64,000 bases of DNA from Chloroflexota bacterium (GTDB lineage Bacteria > Chloroflexota > Anaerolineae > Anaerolineales > UBA4823), in assembly GCA_029782365.1 (NCBI GenBank), contig JAKOUW010000076.1:248001-312000 (forward strand). Direction: 5' to 3'. Positions 1 through 8,960 of this stretch are shown here, in pieces; position 1 is the first letter of the stretch; every line of letters begins with the position of its first letter. A model generated the notes under the pieces. The model searched no databases. It was not told where the DNA came from and saw nothing but the letters and a program-made list of their open reading frames with translations. Made by a program: the position numbers and the translations under genes.

Positions 1-1
1 C

Positions 2-1213
2 CCTGCTATCCGGAAAGCCGGGCTGAGCCCACACATCTTGATCTTAGATCATAACTGGGATTTGACCAATTATGCCAACCAGGTCTTATCGGATCCAGCG
101 GCTGCTGATTTTATTGATGGAGTGGCATTCCACTGTTATGGCGGCGATGTTTCGAATCAATCCGTGGTTCACAACGCGCATCCAGATAAAGGCATCTGGT
201 TCACCGAATGTTCGGGGGGGGATTGGGCCCCAAATTTTGCCGATAATTTGAATTGGAACATGCAAAACCTGGTGATTGGCAACATTCGCAATTGGGGTAA
301 GAGTGTCATTTTGTGGAACCTGGCATTGGATGAAAAAGCTGGGCCGCAGAACGGCGGCTGTGGGAATTGTTGGGGTGTTGTCACGATCAACCAAACGACC
401 GGGGAAGTGAAATACAACGAGGAATATTATGTGCTGGGTCATGTGAGTAAATTTGTCACTCCAGGCGCATTCCGGATTGTCTCCGAAAAAAGCGGCTCTT
501 CTGCTCCCAATAATGTGGCGTTTATCAATCCTGATGGCAGCATTGTCTTAATTGTCCAGGCGAGCCAGGAGGCAAATTTTAATGTGAATTGGAATGGGAT
601 GAGCTTCACATACCACTTACCTTCCCAAGGTGTGGTGACATTCAAATGGTCCACCGCATTGAAACCCGGTCCAACAGTCACACCCAGGGCCACTCAAACA
701 CCGAGGCCAATAGTGACTGGGGTTGTTCCATTAGGTTCACCCGCTGGCGCAAGTTTGGCCGATTTTGAGAAGCCAGTTGAATTTTATGCTGCCGAAAATG
801 CGGAGGTGAGCCTTGGAAAGATTGCCCATGGTGGAAATGCATCGCTTCTAAGCCACAGCACAGAAGGAAATTGGCATGTGATTGGGTTCTCACCCAACCA
901 ACACCCGATCGATTTATCGGGCTATAAGAAAATATGTTTTTGGGTCTTTGATACAACCATGGGCGACCAAGGAACTGGTGAAAATACGGTTGGTGTTCGC
1001 TTGATAGACGCTTACGAAAACCGTGTCGAACACTGGTCCGATCACTCTGAAGTGGGAAACAATCCGAAAACAAAGAAGGACCAATGGGTACAGATGTGTT
1101 TTAACCTGTCTGGTTACAATGAAATCGACTTGAAACGCGTGGATAAAATCGAATTCAATGTCTATTGGGCTGGTGATTGGTATTTTGATGACATTACGTT
1201 GGACAATCAATAG
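2..1213 (+). CDS. GH30-family glycoside hydrolase, C-terminal part, with carbohydrate-binding-like module (5' end outside window)
   Basis: The reading frame is open to the window edge, so this is the 3' part of a longer gene. The first two thirds resemble the catalytic barrel and beta domain of GH30 glycosidases (beta-glucosidase, beta-1,6-glucanase and xylanase activities occur in the family). The stretch FHCYGG is followed by WFTECSGG, whose Glu (codon at 206-208) fits the family nucleophile. A Thr/Pro linker (about 670-760) leads to a C-terminal module of about 145 residues with the conserved GNWHVIG, ICFWVFDTT and YWAGDWYFDDI motifs, which recur five times in the next gene. The protein is probably secreted and acts on a polysaccharide outside the cell; the signal peptide would lie upstream of the window. 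The exact substrate cannot be read from this fragment. Confidence 0.8.
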   Translation, partial: PAIRKAGLSPHILILDHNWDLTNYANQVLSDPAAADFIDGVAFHCYGGDVSNQSVVHNAHPDKGIWFTECSGGDWAPNFADNLNWNMQNLVIGNIRNWGKSVILWNLALDEKAGPQNGGCGNCWGVVTINQTTGEVKYNEEYYVLGHVSKFVTPGAFRIVSEKSGSSAPNNVAFINPDGSIVLIVQASQEANFNVNWNGMSFTYHLPSQGVVTFKWSTALKPGPTVTPRATQTPRPIVTGVVPLGSPAGASLADFEKPVEFYAAENAEVSLGKIAHGGNASLLSHSTEGNWHVIGFSPNQHPIDLSGYKKICFWVFDTTMGDQGTGENTVGVRLIDAYENRVEHWSDHSEVGNNPKTKKDQWVQMCFNLSGYNEIDLKRVDKIEFNVYWAGDWYFDDITLDNQ

Positions 1214-1238
1214 CCTCCAAAAGTGTGTGTCTGGCAGA

Positions 1239-1265
1239 CAGGCATGAAGAGCGTGGCTTCGCCTG
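1239..1265 (+). other. Intergenic hairpin after GH30 gene
   Basis: CAGGC-at-GAAG pairs with CTTC-GCCTG around a 7-base loop. There is no T-tract, so it is more likely an mRNA-processing or 3'-protecting hairpin, or a partial terminator, than a strong intrinsic terminator. It is the first of three hairpins in this operon. Confidence 0.45.
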
Positions 1266-1304
1266 ACTGCTAATACAGAAAATATTTTGAAAAGGAGAAG
1301 CAAG

Positions 1305-3929
1305 ATGAATACCCGCAAATTTGTATTTCGCTCTTGGTTTGTGCTGGTTGGGTTGTTGCTGGTCGCTTTATTGAGCGCGTGCAGCAGTCCAACTACCGAA
1401 GCGCCTACGGCCGCCCCGACCCAGGCGCCAACATCAGCGCCAACGATTGCACCAACCGAAGCGCCAACTGCCGTGCCAACAGCAGCGCCCACCTCAGCTC
1501 CGGCAGAAACCAAGATAATTCAAGACTTCGAAACCAATGCAAAGCCTTATGATGGCAACCAGGCAAAAGCCAGTGTAGGTGATGTAGCCTACAATGGCAA
1601 GGCCTCTTTGAAAAGCCAGAGTGATACTGGTGAGTGGCACACCGTCGGTGTAAACCTGGGTGATGGTCCGGTAGATATCAGCAACTACGGTCGCCTGTGC
1701 TATTTTGTTTATGACACGACATCGAACAACAATGGCAGAGCCGCCAATACCGTTGGCGTGAAACTGATCGATGCCAATGGTAAAAGCGTGGAACGCTACA
1801 CCGATAACGAAGGTGTTGGACCCAACCCCAAGACCAAAACAAATGAATGGGTGCCAATGTGTATGAATGTCGTTTCGTTCACCGGCATCGACCAGACGAA
1901 GGTTGATAAGATCGAATTCACAATGTATTGGTCTGGCGTGTATTATTTTGATGATATTACTTTACTTGCTAAGAACGACAAATTGGCGGTCAAGGAACAG
2001 GCAAGCGGCCCGACAACGACATTGCTGGTCCAGGGATTTGAGGAAGATGGAACTTTCTACAACGATTATCAAGTTACCACAACGCTTACGACCACCATTG
2101 TCCATGACGGGAAATCTTCGTTGCTCGCATATTATCCGAAGGGTGAATGGCACGCTTTTGGTGCCTATCCTTCCACGCGGCCGGTGGATTTGAGCAAGGC
2201 TACCAAGATCTGCTTCTGGGTTTATGACACAACTGGCAACAATAACGGTAAAGCCGAAAATACAATTGGTGTGAAACTATTCGATGCCTCTGGCGCTAAC
2301 GAAGAGGTTTGGACAGATCATGTCTTGGCAGGTGAGAATCCGAAGACGGTCAAAGATCAGTGGGTTCACATGTGCATCAACTCTGAAGCATATTCCAAAG
2401 TGGATATGTCGAAGATCGATAAAATCCAATTCGCCGTTTATTGGGCGGGAACATATTACATTGATACCATAGAAGCCGTTATGACAACCGGGGTTCCAAC
2501 GGTTTTGGCGCAGGGCTTCGAAGCAGACGGTACATTCTACAGCGATTACCAGGTCACCACTACGCTGACAACCACAGTCGTGCACAGCGGCAAGTCATCG
2601 CTCCTGGCGTATGGTCCCAAGGGCGAATGGCATGCGTTCGGCGCTTACCCTTCTACCCGACCGTTCGACGCCAGCAAGTACAGCAAAGTCTGCTTCTGGA
2701 TCTACGACACAACCGCCAACAACAATGGCAAAGCTGATAACACCGTAGGCGTCAAGCTCTTTGATACCAGCGGCGCCAATGAGGAAATTTGGACCGATAA
2801 TGAACTGGCGGGCGGCAATCCCAAGACGGTTAAAGATCAGTGGGTTCAGATGTGCATAAACATCGATGCATATACCAAGATTGACTTAACCAAGCTAGAC
2901 AAGATCCAATTTGCTCTGTATTGGGCTGGAACTTATTACGTTGATGATATCCGCTTCATCGGCGGCACTGTTATGGCTCCAGTGATGGCGCAGGGATTTG
3001 AGGCTGCAGATACATTCTACAGCGATTACCAGGTCACCACCACGCTGACAACCACAGTCGTGCACAGCGGCAAATCATCGCTCCTGGCGTATGGTCCTAA
3101 GGGTGAATGGCATGCATTCGGCGCTTATCCTTCTACTCGACCGTTCGACGCGACGAAGTTCAAGAAGATCTGTTTCTGGATTTACGATACCACGGCAAAT
3201 AATAACGGAAAGGCTGACAATACCGTAGGCGTTAAGCTCTTTGATGCCAGCGGCGCGAATGAGGAAATTTGGACTGACAATGAGCTGGCAGGCCAAAACT
3301 TAAAGACAGTCAAAGATCAGTGGGTTCAGATGTGCGTCAACCTCGATGCGTATACGAAAGTTGACCTAGCAAAAATCGATAAAATCCAATTTGCTTTATA
3401 CTGGGCAGGCACATATTACCTGGACGATATCAAATTCTACAGCGACGCGGCAAATCCAATTCCCTTGATGGTGCAAGGCTTTGAAACAGACGGCACATTC
3501 TATGCCGATTACCAGGTTACGCCAACCCTGACAACCACGATTGTGCATGGCGGTAAATCATCATTGCTCGCCTTTGGCCCGAAGGGTGAGTGGCATGCAT
3601 TTGGCGCTTACCCTGAGACGTCTCCTTTTGACGCGACGAAATTCAAAAAGATTTGTTTTTGGATTTACGACACAACCGCCAATAACAACGGAAAAGCAGA
3701 CAATACGGTTGGTGTAAAGCTGTTCGATTCCAGCGGCGCCAACGAAGAAGTCTGGACGGATAATGAGTTGGCTGGCGGCAATCCCAAGACTGTCAAGGAT
3801 CATTGGGTGGAGATGTGTATTAACCTGGCTGCCTACACCAAAGTCGACCTGGCTAAAATCGAAAAGGTCCAATTTGCACTATTTTGGGCTGGCACATATT
3901 TCTTGGACGACATTAAGGCTGTTCCTTAG
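1305..3929 (+). CDS. Lipoprotein with five tandem carbohydrate-binding-like modules
   Basis: The ATG at 1305 follows AAAAGGAGAAG and is preferred over an in-frame TTG at 1287. The N-terminus has a basic segment, a hydrophobic core and a lipobox LLSAC, so this is a membrane-anchored lipoprotein of 874 residues. A Thr/Pro/Ala-rich linker of about 45 residues is followed by five modules of about 155-160 residues and nothing else. Each module carries GEWH.(F/V)G, a C-F-W/V-(I/V)YDTT segment with NNNG, NTVGVKL, PKT..(Q/E)WV.MC and YWAGTYY(L/V/I)DDI. The repeated aromatic residues and predicted beta-sandwich character suggest carbohydrate binding, which is inference; no catalytic domain is visible. 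The same module ends the upstream GH30 enzyme. A likely role is holding the polysaccharide or its fragments at the cell surface near the ABC transporter encoded next. Confidence 0.8.
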   Translation: MNTRKFVFRSWFVLVGLLLVALLSACSSPTTEAPTAAPTQAPTSAPTIAPTEAPTAVPTAAPTSAPAETKIIQDFETNAKPYDGNQAKASVGDVAYNGKASLKSQSDTGEWHTVGVNLGDGPVDISNYGRLCYFVYDTTSNNNGRAANTVGVKLIDANGKSVERYTDNEGVGPNPKTKTNEWVPMCMNVVSFTGIDQTKVDKIEFTMYWSGVYYFDDITLLAKNDKLAVKEQASGPTTTLLVQGFEEDGTFYNDYQVTTTLTTTIVHDGKSSLLAYYPKGEWHAFGAYPSTRPVDLSKATKICFWVYDTTGNNNGKAENTIGVKLFDASGANEEVWTDHVLAGENPKTVKDQWVHMCINSEAYSKVDMSKIDKIQFAVYWAGTYYIDTIEAVMTTGVPTVLAQGFEADGTFYSDYQVTTTLTTTVVHSGKSSLLAYGPKGEWHAFGAYPSTRPFDASKYSKVCFWIYDTTANNNGKADNTVGVKLFDTSGANEEIWTDNELAGGNPKTVKDQWVQMCINIDAYTKIDLTKLDKIQFALYWAGTYYVDDIRFIGGTVMAPVMAQGFEAADTFYSDYQVTTTLTTTVVHSGKSSLLAYGPKGEWHAFGAYPSTRPFDATKFKKICFWIYDTTANNNGKADNTVGVKLFDASGANEEIWTDNELAGQNLKTVKDQWVQMCVNLDAYTKVDLAKIDKIQFALYWAGTYYLDDIKFYSDAANPIPLMVQGFETDGTFYADYQVTPTLTTTIVHGGKSSLLAFGPKGEWHAFGAYPETSPFDATKFKKICFWIYDTTANNNGKADNTVGVKLFDSSGANEEVWTDNELAGGNPKTVKDHWVEMCINLAAYTKVDLAKIEKVQFALFWAGTYFLDDIKAVP
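2026..3926 (+). repeat. Four tandem ~480-bp units inside the lipoprotein gene
   Basis: Units start near 2026, 2505, 2985 and 3470, with anchor sequences spaced 480, 480 and 483 bp apart. Units 3 and 4 are nearly identical in long stretches (for example 2531-2595 against 3011-3075), which points to recent duplication or gene conversion. A more divergent first unit lies at about 1515-1965. Confidence 0.9.
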
Positions 3930-3946
3930 AAATTGAAGGCATAACT

Positions 3947-3985
3947 GTGAAGTGCTGTGCAATGGAAGACTGCACAGCACTTCAC
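3947..3985 (+). other. Perfect 15-bp intergenic hairpin
   Basis: Positions 3947-3961 are an exact reverse complement of 3971-3985 around a 9-base loop. No T-tract follows. It lies between the lipoprotein and the solute-binding protein gene and could act as an mRNA stabiliser, a processing site or a partial terminator. Confidence 0.8.
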
Positions 3986-4059
3986 GCAAATAATGAAGAC
4001 GATCATGTTGTGTCACCAAAACTCCATGATTTGAGATTAATAAATTCCGGAGGTAAAGG

Positions 4060-5769
4060 ATGATTAACCCAACAACAAAACTCAATCGACGGCAGTTCAT
4101 GCGCCTGATGGCATTGGGAGCAGGCTCTATGGCAATGGCCGCTTGCGGAACCAGCGCCACGACAGAAGCGCCCGCTGCACCAACTGTGGCGAGCGGCGGG
4201 GCGAGTGTCAGCCCTACAGCAGCCGGCGGTCCAACTCAGGCGCCTCCCGTGGATATCACTTTAAAGACAGCCGGTTGGCCAATTGATATGCCCTTTAAAG
4301 ATGCCGCACCTGGAACTTTTAATGCAGGTTACAACAAGGCTTTGCAAGCCTGGGAGGATTTGAACCCGGGTGTAAAACTCGAATTGATCGAATTTAATGT
4401 TTGGGACGCTGCGGGCTTACGGACGGCCATTGCCGGCGGGACAGCTCCATTTCACTATCCGATTGGGGTTTTAGGGAGTTGGAACGTCCCAGGCATCCAG
4501 GCATCGTACGCAGAAGGTTTGTTTGCAGACATCACCGAAGCCTTTAATAAGCACGATATTATCAGCGCCCTGGATCCCAAAGTTGCGGCTTCTTCTTCAC
4601 GTTGGAAAACTCAGAATGGCACTGTTTTCGGTATTCCTTATGAGGTCGTCTCCAGCGAAGGATTTTTCTACAACCGGGCGCATCTGGCAGAGATCGGGAT
4701 GGATACCATTCCATTCAATTGGAGCTGGCAGGATATGCGCGAAATTGCACTCAAGCTTACCAAGGGTGATCGCAAAGGCCTTGCAATGGCGGCTTACGCT
4801 TTAGACTGGATTCTGCCATCGTACGGGATCGATTTTGATGGTTTGCTCAGTCATTATCCCATTCCAGGGAAAGGTTTCAACTGGCGCTGGGATTTCACAT
4901 CCTATGTGGATGACATCACGGAAGGTGTGAATTTATGGAGAGGAATGTACCTTGAAGATAAGTCAGTGTACACCGATCCAAACTTCTGGGATTTTTCCCA
5001 AAACGGACAACTGGCAGCCGCTTTCTATGACGGTAAAGCATCGATGACGCCTGGCATTCACCTATTCTTCTCAGATATGGCGAATAAAATGAACAAGACC
5101 ATCCCTGAAGCAGATAAATTTATGAGCTTCACCAGGCAGCCACTAGGCCCGAAAGGATACACCTACCAGCTTCCATTTGCCGTCAGCGCCTGGGCATTCA
5201 ATCCTGATTTGTCCGCTGAAGAATTAGATAAGGCAGTATCTGTGTTTAAGTATTTACTGCTGAGCGATGGTTTTGTCAAAATAACCAATGAAATTTATTC
5301 TGCAAAAAACGATGCCAGCGAGGTGATTAGGGCAATTCGTTGGCCATATGCCAATAAGTATTCTGAATCGATCCCAGGGATCCCAACATCTTTGAATGAG
5401 GCCGCTGGACAGAATTATGCCAATTCGCTGAAACAAATATTTGGATTACCCAAACCTCCTGAAGTTGGCGAATTTGTACCGGCAGAAGTCAACCGCGGCC
5501 CTGGCGATACTCCCTGGTATGACAAGCTCTCACGTTGGGCGTATTCGAAAGATCCATTCGATTTGAAAGCCGATGCAGCAGAGCTGGAAGGTATCTTGAA
5601 CCAGCAGGCAAAAACCTTCCCATCCAGTGTCGAGGAAAACGCATTTGCTGAGGGCATCAACAAGTATTATGCAGATGTAACAACCTATTTGCAGGCAAAT
5701 GCTCCAAAGTTTTACGAGGAGCGGTTCAAACCATTTTACGATTTACGAATCAAACCCAATTTTGGATAA
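4060..5769 (+). CDS. ABC sugar transporter solute-binding lipoprotein (family 1)
   Basis: A strong GGAGGTAAAGG precedes the ATG. The N-terminus combines a twin-arginine-like motif (RRQFMRL) with a lipobox (AMAAC, Cys29), suggesting Tat export followed by lipidation. A Thr/Pro/Ala linker follows, then a 500-residue body typical of family-1 extracellular solute-binding proteins, with an alpha-beta start (WEDLNPGVKLELIEF) and an aromatic-rich ligand cleft region. At 569 residues it is longer than MalE (about 400), as is common for oligosaccharide binders. It heads a complete ABC importer with two permeases and ATPases downstream, so it most likely captures oligosaccharides released by the GH30 enzyme. 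The ligand cannot be named from sequence. Confidence 0.88.
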   Translation: MINPTTKLNRRQFMRLMALGAGSMAMAACGTSATTEAPAAPTVASGGASVSPTAAGGPTQAPPVDITLKTAGWPIDMPFKDAAPGTFNAGYNKALQAWEDLNPGVKLELIEFNVWDAAGLRTAIAGGTAPFHYPIGVLGSWNVPGIQASYAEGLFADITEAFNKHDIISALDPKVAASSSRWKTQNGTVFGIPYEVVSSEGFFYNRAHLAEIGMDTIPFNWSWQDMREIALKLTKGDRKGLAMAAYALDWILPSYGIDFDGLLSHYPIPGKGFNWRWDFTSYVDDITEGVNLWRGMYLEDKSVYTDPNFWDFSQNGQLAAAFYDGKASMTPGIHLFFSDMANKMNKTIPEADKFMSFTRQPLGPKGYTYQLPFAVSAWAFNPDLSAEELDKAVSVFKYLLLSDGFVKITNEIYSAKNDASEVIRAIRWPYANKYSESIPGIPTSLNEAAGQNYANSLKQIFGLPKPPEVGEFVPAEVNRGPGDTPWYDKLSRWAYSKDPFDLKADAAELEGILNQQAKTFPSSVEENAFAEGINKYYADVTTYLQANAPKFYEERFKPFYDLRIKPNFG

Positions 5770-5775
5770 TTGGTC

Positions 5776-5816
5776 AGGCAGTTCCAATGCAGCGGTTGTT
5801 TGCCTTGGAACTGCCT
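5776..5816 (+). terminator. Hairpin after binding-protein gene, partial terminator candidate
   Basis: Positions 5776-5787 pair exactly with 5805-5816 (12 bp, 17-base loop), followed by a pyrimidine-rich TCTTCCTTTCC. A leaky terminator here would explain higher expression of the binding protein than of the permeases, as known in many ABC operons. Confidence 0.6.
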
Positions 5817-5866
5817 TCTTCCTTTCCAGGTAAAACCTGGTTATTTCTATTGGAGGAAGGTGAAAT

Positions 5867-6790
5867 ATGACGGTCAGTTCGGAACCCTTAGAACCATCTA
5901 CAGCTCCTCAGCCAGCCCAAAATGTTGACCAGGGAAAAGTTACCAATCGTTGGCAGTATTGGATGTTTGTGATACCAGCATTGCTGTTTCAGTTCTTTTG
6001 GGGCTGGTACCCGATGGTAATCGCACTTTTCCTCAGCCTGACCAATGCCCCAATCCGCGGAGCTATTACTTTCCAAGGATTGAATAATTACGAACGTCTC
6101 TTTGCGGATCCTTTGGTCGGTACTTCGTTCCGGATCACGTTCATTTACGCCAGCCTATCGATCATTCTCACATTTGTGATACCGATATTTGTCGCGATTT
6201 TGCTGCTCGAAATGCCTCCAGCGATGATGCGCATCATGATGCTTTTATGGTTTCTGCCATTGAGCGGCATTGCCAGCACCTTGTTCTGGCAGTATTTATA
6301 CAATGAACAGTTCGGTATATTCCAATTTATCGCCACGCAGATATTCAAGATGGAGCCTCAAGCCTTCCTGAGCAGTGAATCATGGGTTTTGTTCTGGCTG
6401 GTTGTGCCAGGGATTCTATTATTTGGTCCAGGGCTTTATTATATGACCGGCCTGCAGTCTATCCCAAAGTCGTATTATGAAGCCGCAGAAGTCGAAGGGG
6501 CAGGATTTTGGAGAAAAATTTGGACGATTTCGCTGCCGCGCTTACGGCCGATTATCTCGATGACTCTTCTATTCTCCATCATCGGTTCGATGCAAGAATT
6601 CACTTTCCCAGACCTGATGACACGCGGCGGCCCGAATGGGGCAAGCCGGACTGTAGTCATGTATATGTTCAGCATTTTAAATAACGGCCGTTATGGCGAT
6701 GCAACCTCGCTTGCAGTCATGTTGTTTTTCGTGATCATGGCCCTGGTTTTGGTTTATAGGGTTGTTTTCAAAGATGATTTGGATAAATAA
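5867..6790 (+). CDS. ABC sugar transporter permease (MalF-like)
   Basis: This 307-residue membrane protein has a short polar N-terminus and about six hydrophobic segments. The cytoplasmic EAA loop is visible near residues 204-230 (YYEAAEVEGAG followed by a conserved LPRLRP), the site where permeases dock to the ATPase. It has the MalF/UgpA-type arrangement without the large extra periplasmic loop of E. coli MalF. GGAGGAAGGTGAAAT lies just before the ATG. It is the first of two permeases and should form the translocation channel with the product of the next gene, 14 bases downstream. Confidence 0.9.
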   Translation: MTVSSEPLEPSTAPQPAQNVDQGKVTNRWQYWMFVIPALLFQFFWGWYPMVIALFLSLTNAPIRGAITFQGLNNYERLFADPLVGTSFRITFIYASLSIILTFVIPIFVAILLLEMPPAMMRIMMLLWFLPLSGIASTLFWQYLYNEQFGIFQFIATQIFKMEPQAFLSSESWVLFWLVVPGILLFGPGLYYMTGLQSIPKSYYEAAEVEGAGFWRKIWTISLPRLRPIISMTLLFSIIGSMQEFTFPDLMTRGGPNGASRTVVMYMFSILNNGRYGDATSLAVMLFFVIMALVLVYRVVFKDDLDK

Positions 6791-6804
6791 CAGGAGAAAA
6801 TGCG

Positions 6805-7818
6805 ATGAGTCTCTTCCCTTCTGTAGGACGCAACCAACCCCAAACCCGCCTGGCGTGGTGGCTTGTGGTTATTTTCCTTTGGTTTGGTGTATTCATGCAC
6901 CTGGTGCCATTTTATATCATGATTTCCACTTCGCTCAAGCCTGCTGGCGAAGCCATGTCGATGCCTCCTACCATCTGGCCGAAACATCCGACATTGGTTG
7001 GTTGGCAGTTAATCTTGAATATTACTGACGCAGCAAAAACTCTGCTGGCCCAGCCATTAAGCCGGTATTTCTTAAACTCGATGATTATGACATTTGGTAC
7101 GATCATTTTATCGATACCCGTAACGTCAATGGCCGCATATGCATCGAGTAAATTGATCAAAGGAAGAATATCCAGGCCGCTGTTTATTTTCTTCATCGGT
7201 ACTTTGATGCTTCCAGGAATTGTGACCTTAATACCGTCATTCTTGCTGACGCGCAATTTCCCATTTCCTCTGCCGGTAGCTCCAAGCATCCCTGGAACAA
7301 CGATACCGTTTCCAACCCTGCGCATATGGAATACCTATTGGGCTGTTATCCTGCCAGCCGGTTTCAGCGCTTCGAATTTTTTGTTGTTCAAGGGATTCTT
7401 CGATGGAATCCCGGATTCGATCATTAACGCTGCGCGTGTGGATGGTGGATCCGAGTTTAATATTTTCCGGCGCATCATCTTACCGATGAGCCTGCCAGTA
7501 TATGCAGTGACCACGTACTTTGAATTTGGTGGGGTATGGGACAGCTATTTATGGCCGTTGGTGGTGATCCAAAAAAGTGAGATAGCGCCATTAACTCTGG
7601 CTATCAGGCGGATAGTGGATGCATTTTCTTATGCGGGTACGACCAATACGATGACAGCGGCTGGCGCCTCGCAGGCACTGAATGCTTTGATGCAGCAGGG
7701 ATTATCCTGGAATGGTCTGATGGTGTTGGGCTTATTGCAAGCAATACCTGTATTTATCTTTTTCATCATCGCCCGTGAGTATTTGCTCAAGGGCGTCAAG
7801 ATTCAGGGGTTAAAATGA
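6805..7818 (+). CDS. ABC sugar transporter permease (MalG-like)
   Basis: Second permease, 337 residues, with about six membrane segments and the EAA loop IINAARVDGGS..(R)II LPMSLP near residues 210-235. This is the MalG/UgpE type. The ATG follows ACAGGAGAAAATGCG. Compared with typical MalG proteins (about 280 residues) it has extra sequence after the third hydrophobic segment (around residues 150-175) and near the C-terminus. Its stop overlaps the start of the first ATPase gene by 4 bases, indicating translational coupling. Confidence 0.9.
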   Translation: MSLFPSVGRNQPQTRLAWWLVVIFLWFGVFMHLVPFYIMISTSLKPAGEAMSMPPTIWPKHPTLVGWQLILNITDAAKTLLAQPLSRYFLNSMIMTFGTIILSIPVTSMAAYASSKLIKGRISRPLFIFFIGTLMLPGIVTLIPSFLLTRNFPFPLPVAPSIPGTTIPFPTLRIWNTYWAVILPAGFSASNFLLFKGFFDGIPDSIINAARVDGGSEFNIFRRIILPMSLPVYAVTTYFEFGGVWDSYLWPLVVIQKSEIAPLTLAIRRIVDAFSYAGTTNTMTAAGASQALNALMQQGLSWNGLMVLGLLQAIPVFIFFIIAREYLLKGVKIQGLK

Positions 7819-8945
7819 CCAGCGTCACTCTTGAAAATGTGATGAAATTCTACATCCCGGCCGTCGGCGCTGGAGATACAAAACCAGTCACCGGTCTGGA
7901 GAACATCAGCATGTTTATCCAAGATGGTGAAACGATCAGCATCGTTGGCCCTTCAGGCTGTGGGAAAAGCACTTTACTGAAAGCTATCGCTGGGCTTGAG
8001 TCAATCAACAGTGGGCGAATTCTATATAACAAGGTGGATGTCACCCGCATATCGCCCCAGGGGCGCGGGGTGGGGATGGTTTTTCAGGATTATGCGCTTT
8101 ATCCAAGCAAAGAGGGTGAAGATAATCTGAGTTATTATTTTGAAGTGCGCAAGAAGACCGAAGAGGAAAAACAGCAGCGTTTACGGGAAACTGCCGATAT
8201 GATGGGGATTGGGTTCGAACTGCTGATGGGAAGGCAGGTCGACACGCTGTCTGGTGGGGAAAAACAACGGGTTGGCATCGCACGTTGTATTGTACGCGAG
8301 CCCAATGTGTTTCTGATGGATGAGCCGATCTCGAACCTGGATGCCAAACTACGTGAGCGAACACGGACGGAAATCAAAAAGCTTCTCAAGAAATTTGGCA
8401 TAACGACGATCTACGTCACCCATGACCAACAAGAAGCGATTTTTATGGGTGATCGGATTGCAGTGATGCGCAGTGGTCGGTTGGAGCAATTTGGAACTTT
8501 TGATGATTTGTATTACTCCCCGGCTAACTTATTTGTCGCCTCTTTGATCGGCACGCCTCCGATCAATATCTTGCCGGCGATTATTCAAAATGGTGTGGTC
8601 AGCTTGCCCGACTCTCAATTTAATGTTGCCTTGCCTCCAGACCAAGAGCGATCTTTTCCCTCAGGATCCGTTAGGTTAGGCGTGCGTCCTGAATCATGGA
8701 CGGTCAGCCAACGGTCAGGTCAGGGGATTCCGATGAAAGTCATCCATGTGGAACGTTTGTACACAGAGAGAGCGGCGTTCGTCAATGGTCAGTTAGGAGG
8801 CGCGGTAATTAATGCCTTGGTCGGACTGGATTTCCCCGAAAATGTGAGCCAGGTTTATCTGCTTCCAGATTGGAGCCAGACTCACGTATTTGCATCGGAC
8901 TCTGAAACGGCTCTTGTTTCACCTGGCGCTCCGGCGCTTTTTTAG
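7815..8945 (+). CDS. ABC transporter ATPase 1 (MalK/UgpC-like)
   Basis: All ATPase motifs are intact: Walker A GPSGCGKST, Q-loop MVFQDYALYP, signature LSGGEKQRVG, Walker B VFLMDEP, D-loop NLDAKL and the switch VTHDQQEA. A C-terminal regulatory domain of about 140 residues follows (TOBE/MalK-type, GVRPESW). After the Q-loop this copy has SKEGEDNLSYYFEVRKKT where the other two have HLTVYENIAYG-type text, so it is a distinct paralogue and not a recent duplicate. It overlaps the second permease by 4 bases and probably energises that importer. Confidence 0.92.
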   Translation: MTSVTLENVMKFYIPAVGAGDTKPVTGLENISMFIQDGETISIVGPSGCGKSTLLKAIAGLESINSGRILYNKVDVTRISPQGRGVGMVFQDYALYPSKEGEDNLSYYFEVRKKTEEEKQQRLRETADMMGIGFELLMGRQVDTLSGGEKQRVGIARCIVREPNVFLMDEPISNLDAKLRERTRTEIKKLLKKFGITTIYVTHDQQEAIFMGDRIAVMRSGRLEQFGTFDDLYYSPANLFVASLIGTPPINILPAIIQNGVVSLPDSQFNVALPPDQERSFPSGSVRLGVRPESWTVSQRSGQGIPMKVIHVERLYTERAAFVNGQLGGAVINALVGLDFPENVSQVYLLPDWSQTHVFASDSETALVSPGAPALF

Positions 8946-8960
8946 AAAGTGAGTTGAATC

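Noticed and set aside
914..1513. Leftward open frame of 199 codons rich in Gly/Ala/Val opposite the GH30 and module lipoprotein genes
   Set aside because: It is the antisense of the Thr/Pro/Ala linker and module codons; low-complexity repeat composition, no ribosome site, crosses an intergenic gap.
2026..3926. Regular 480-bp repeats considered as a CRISPR or mobile repeat array
   Set aside because: The repeats are in frame, code for conserved protein modules and are far too long and variable for CRISPR.
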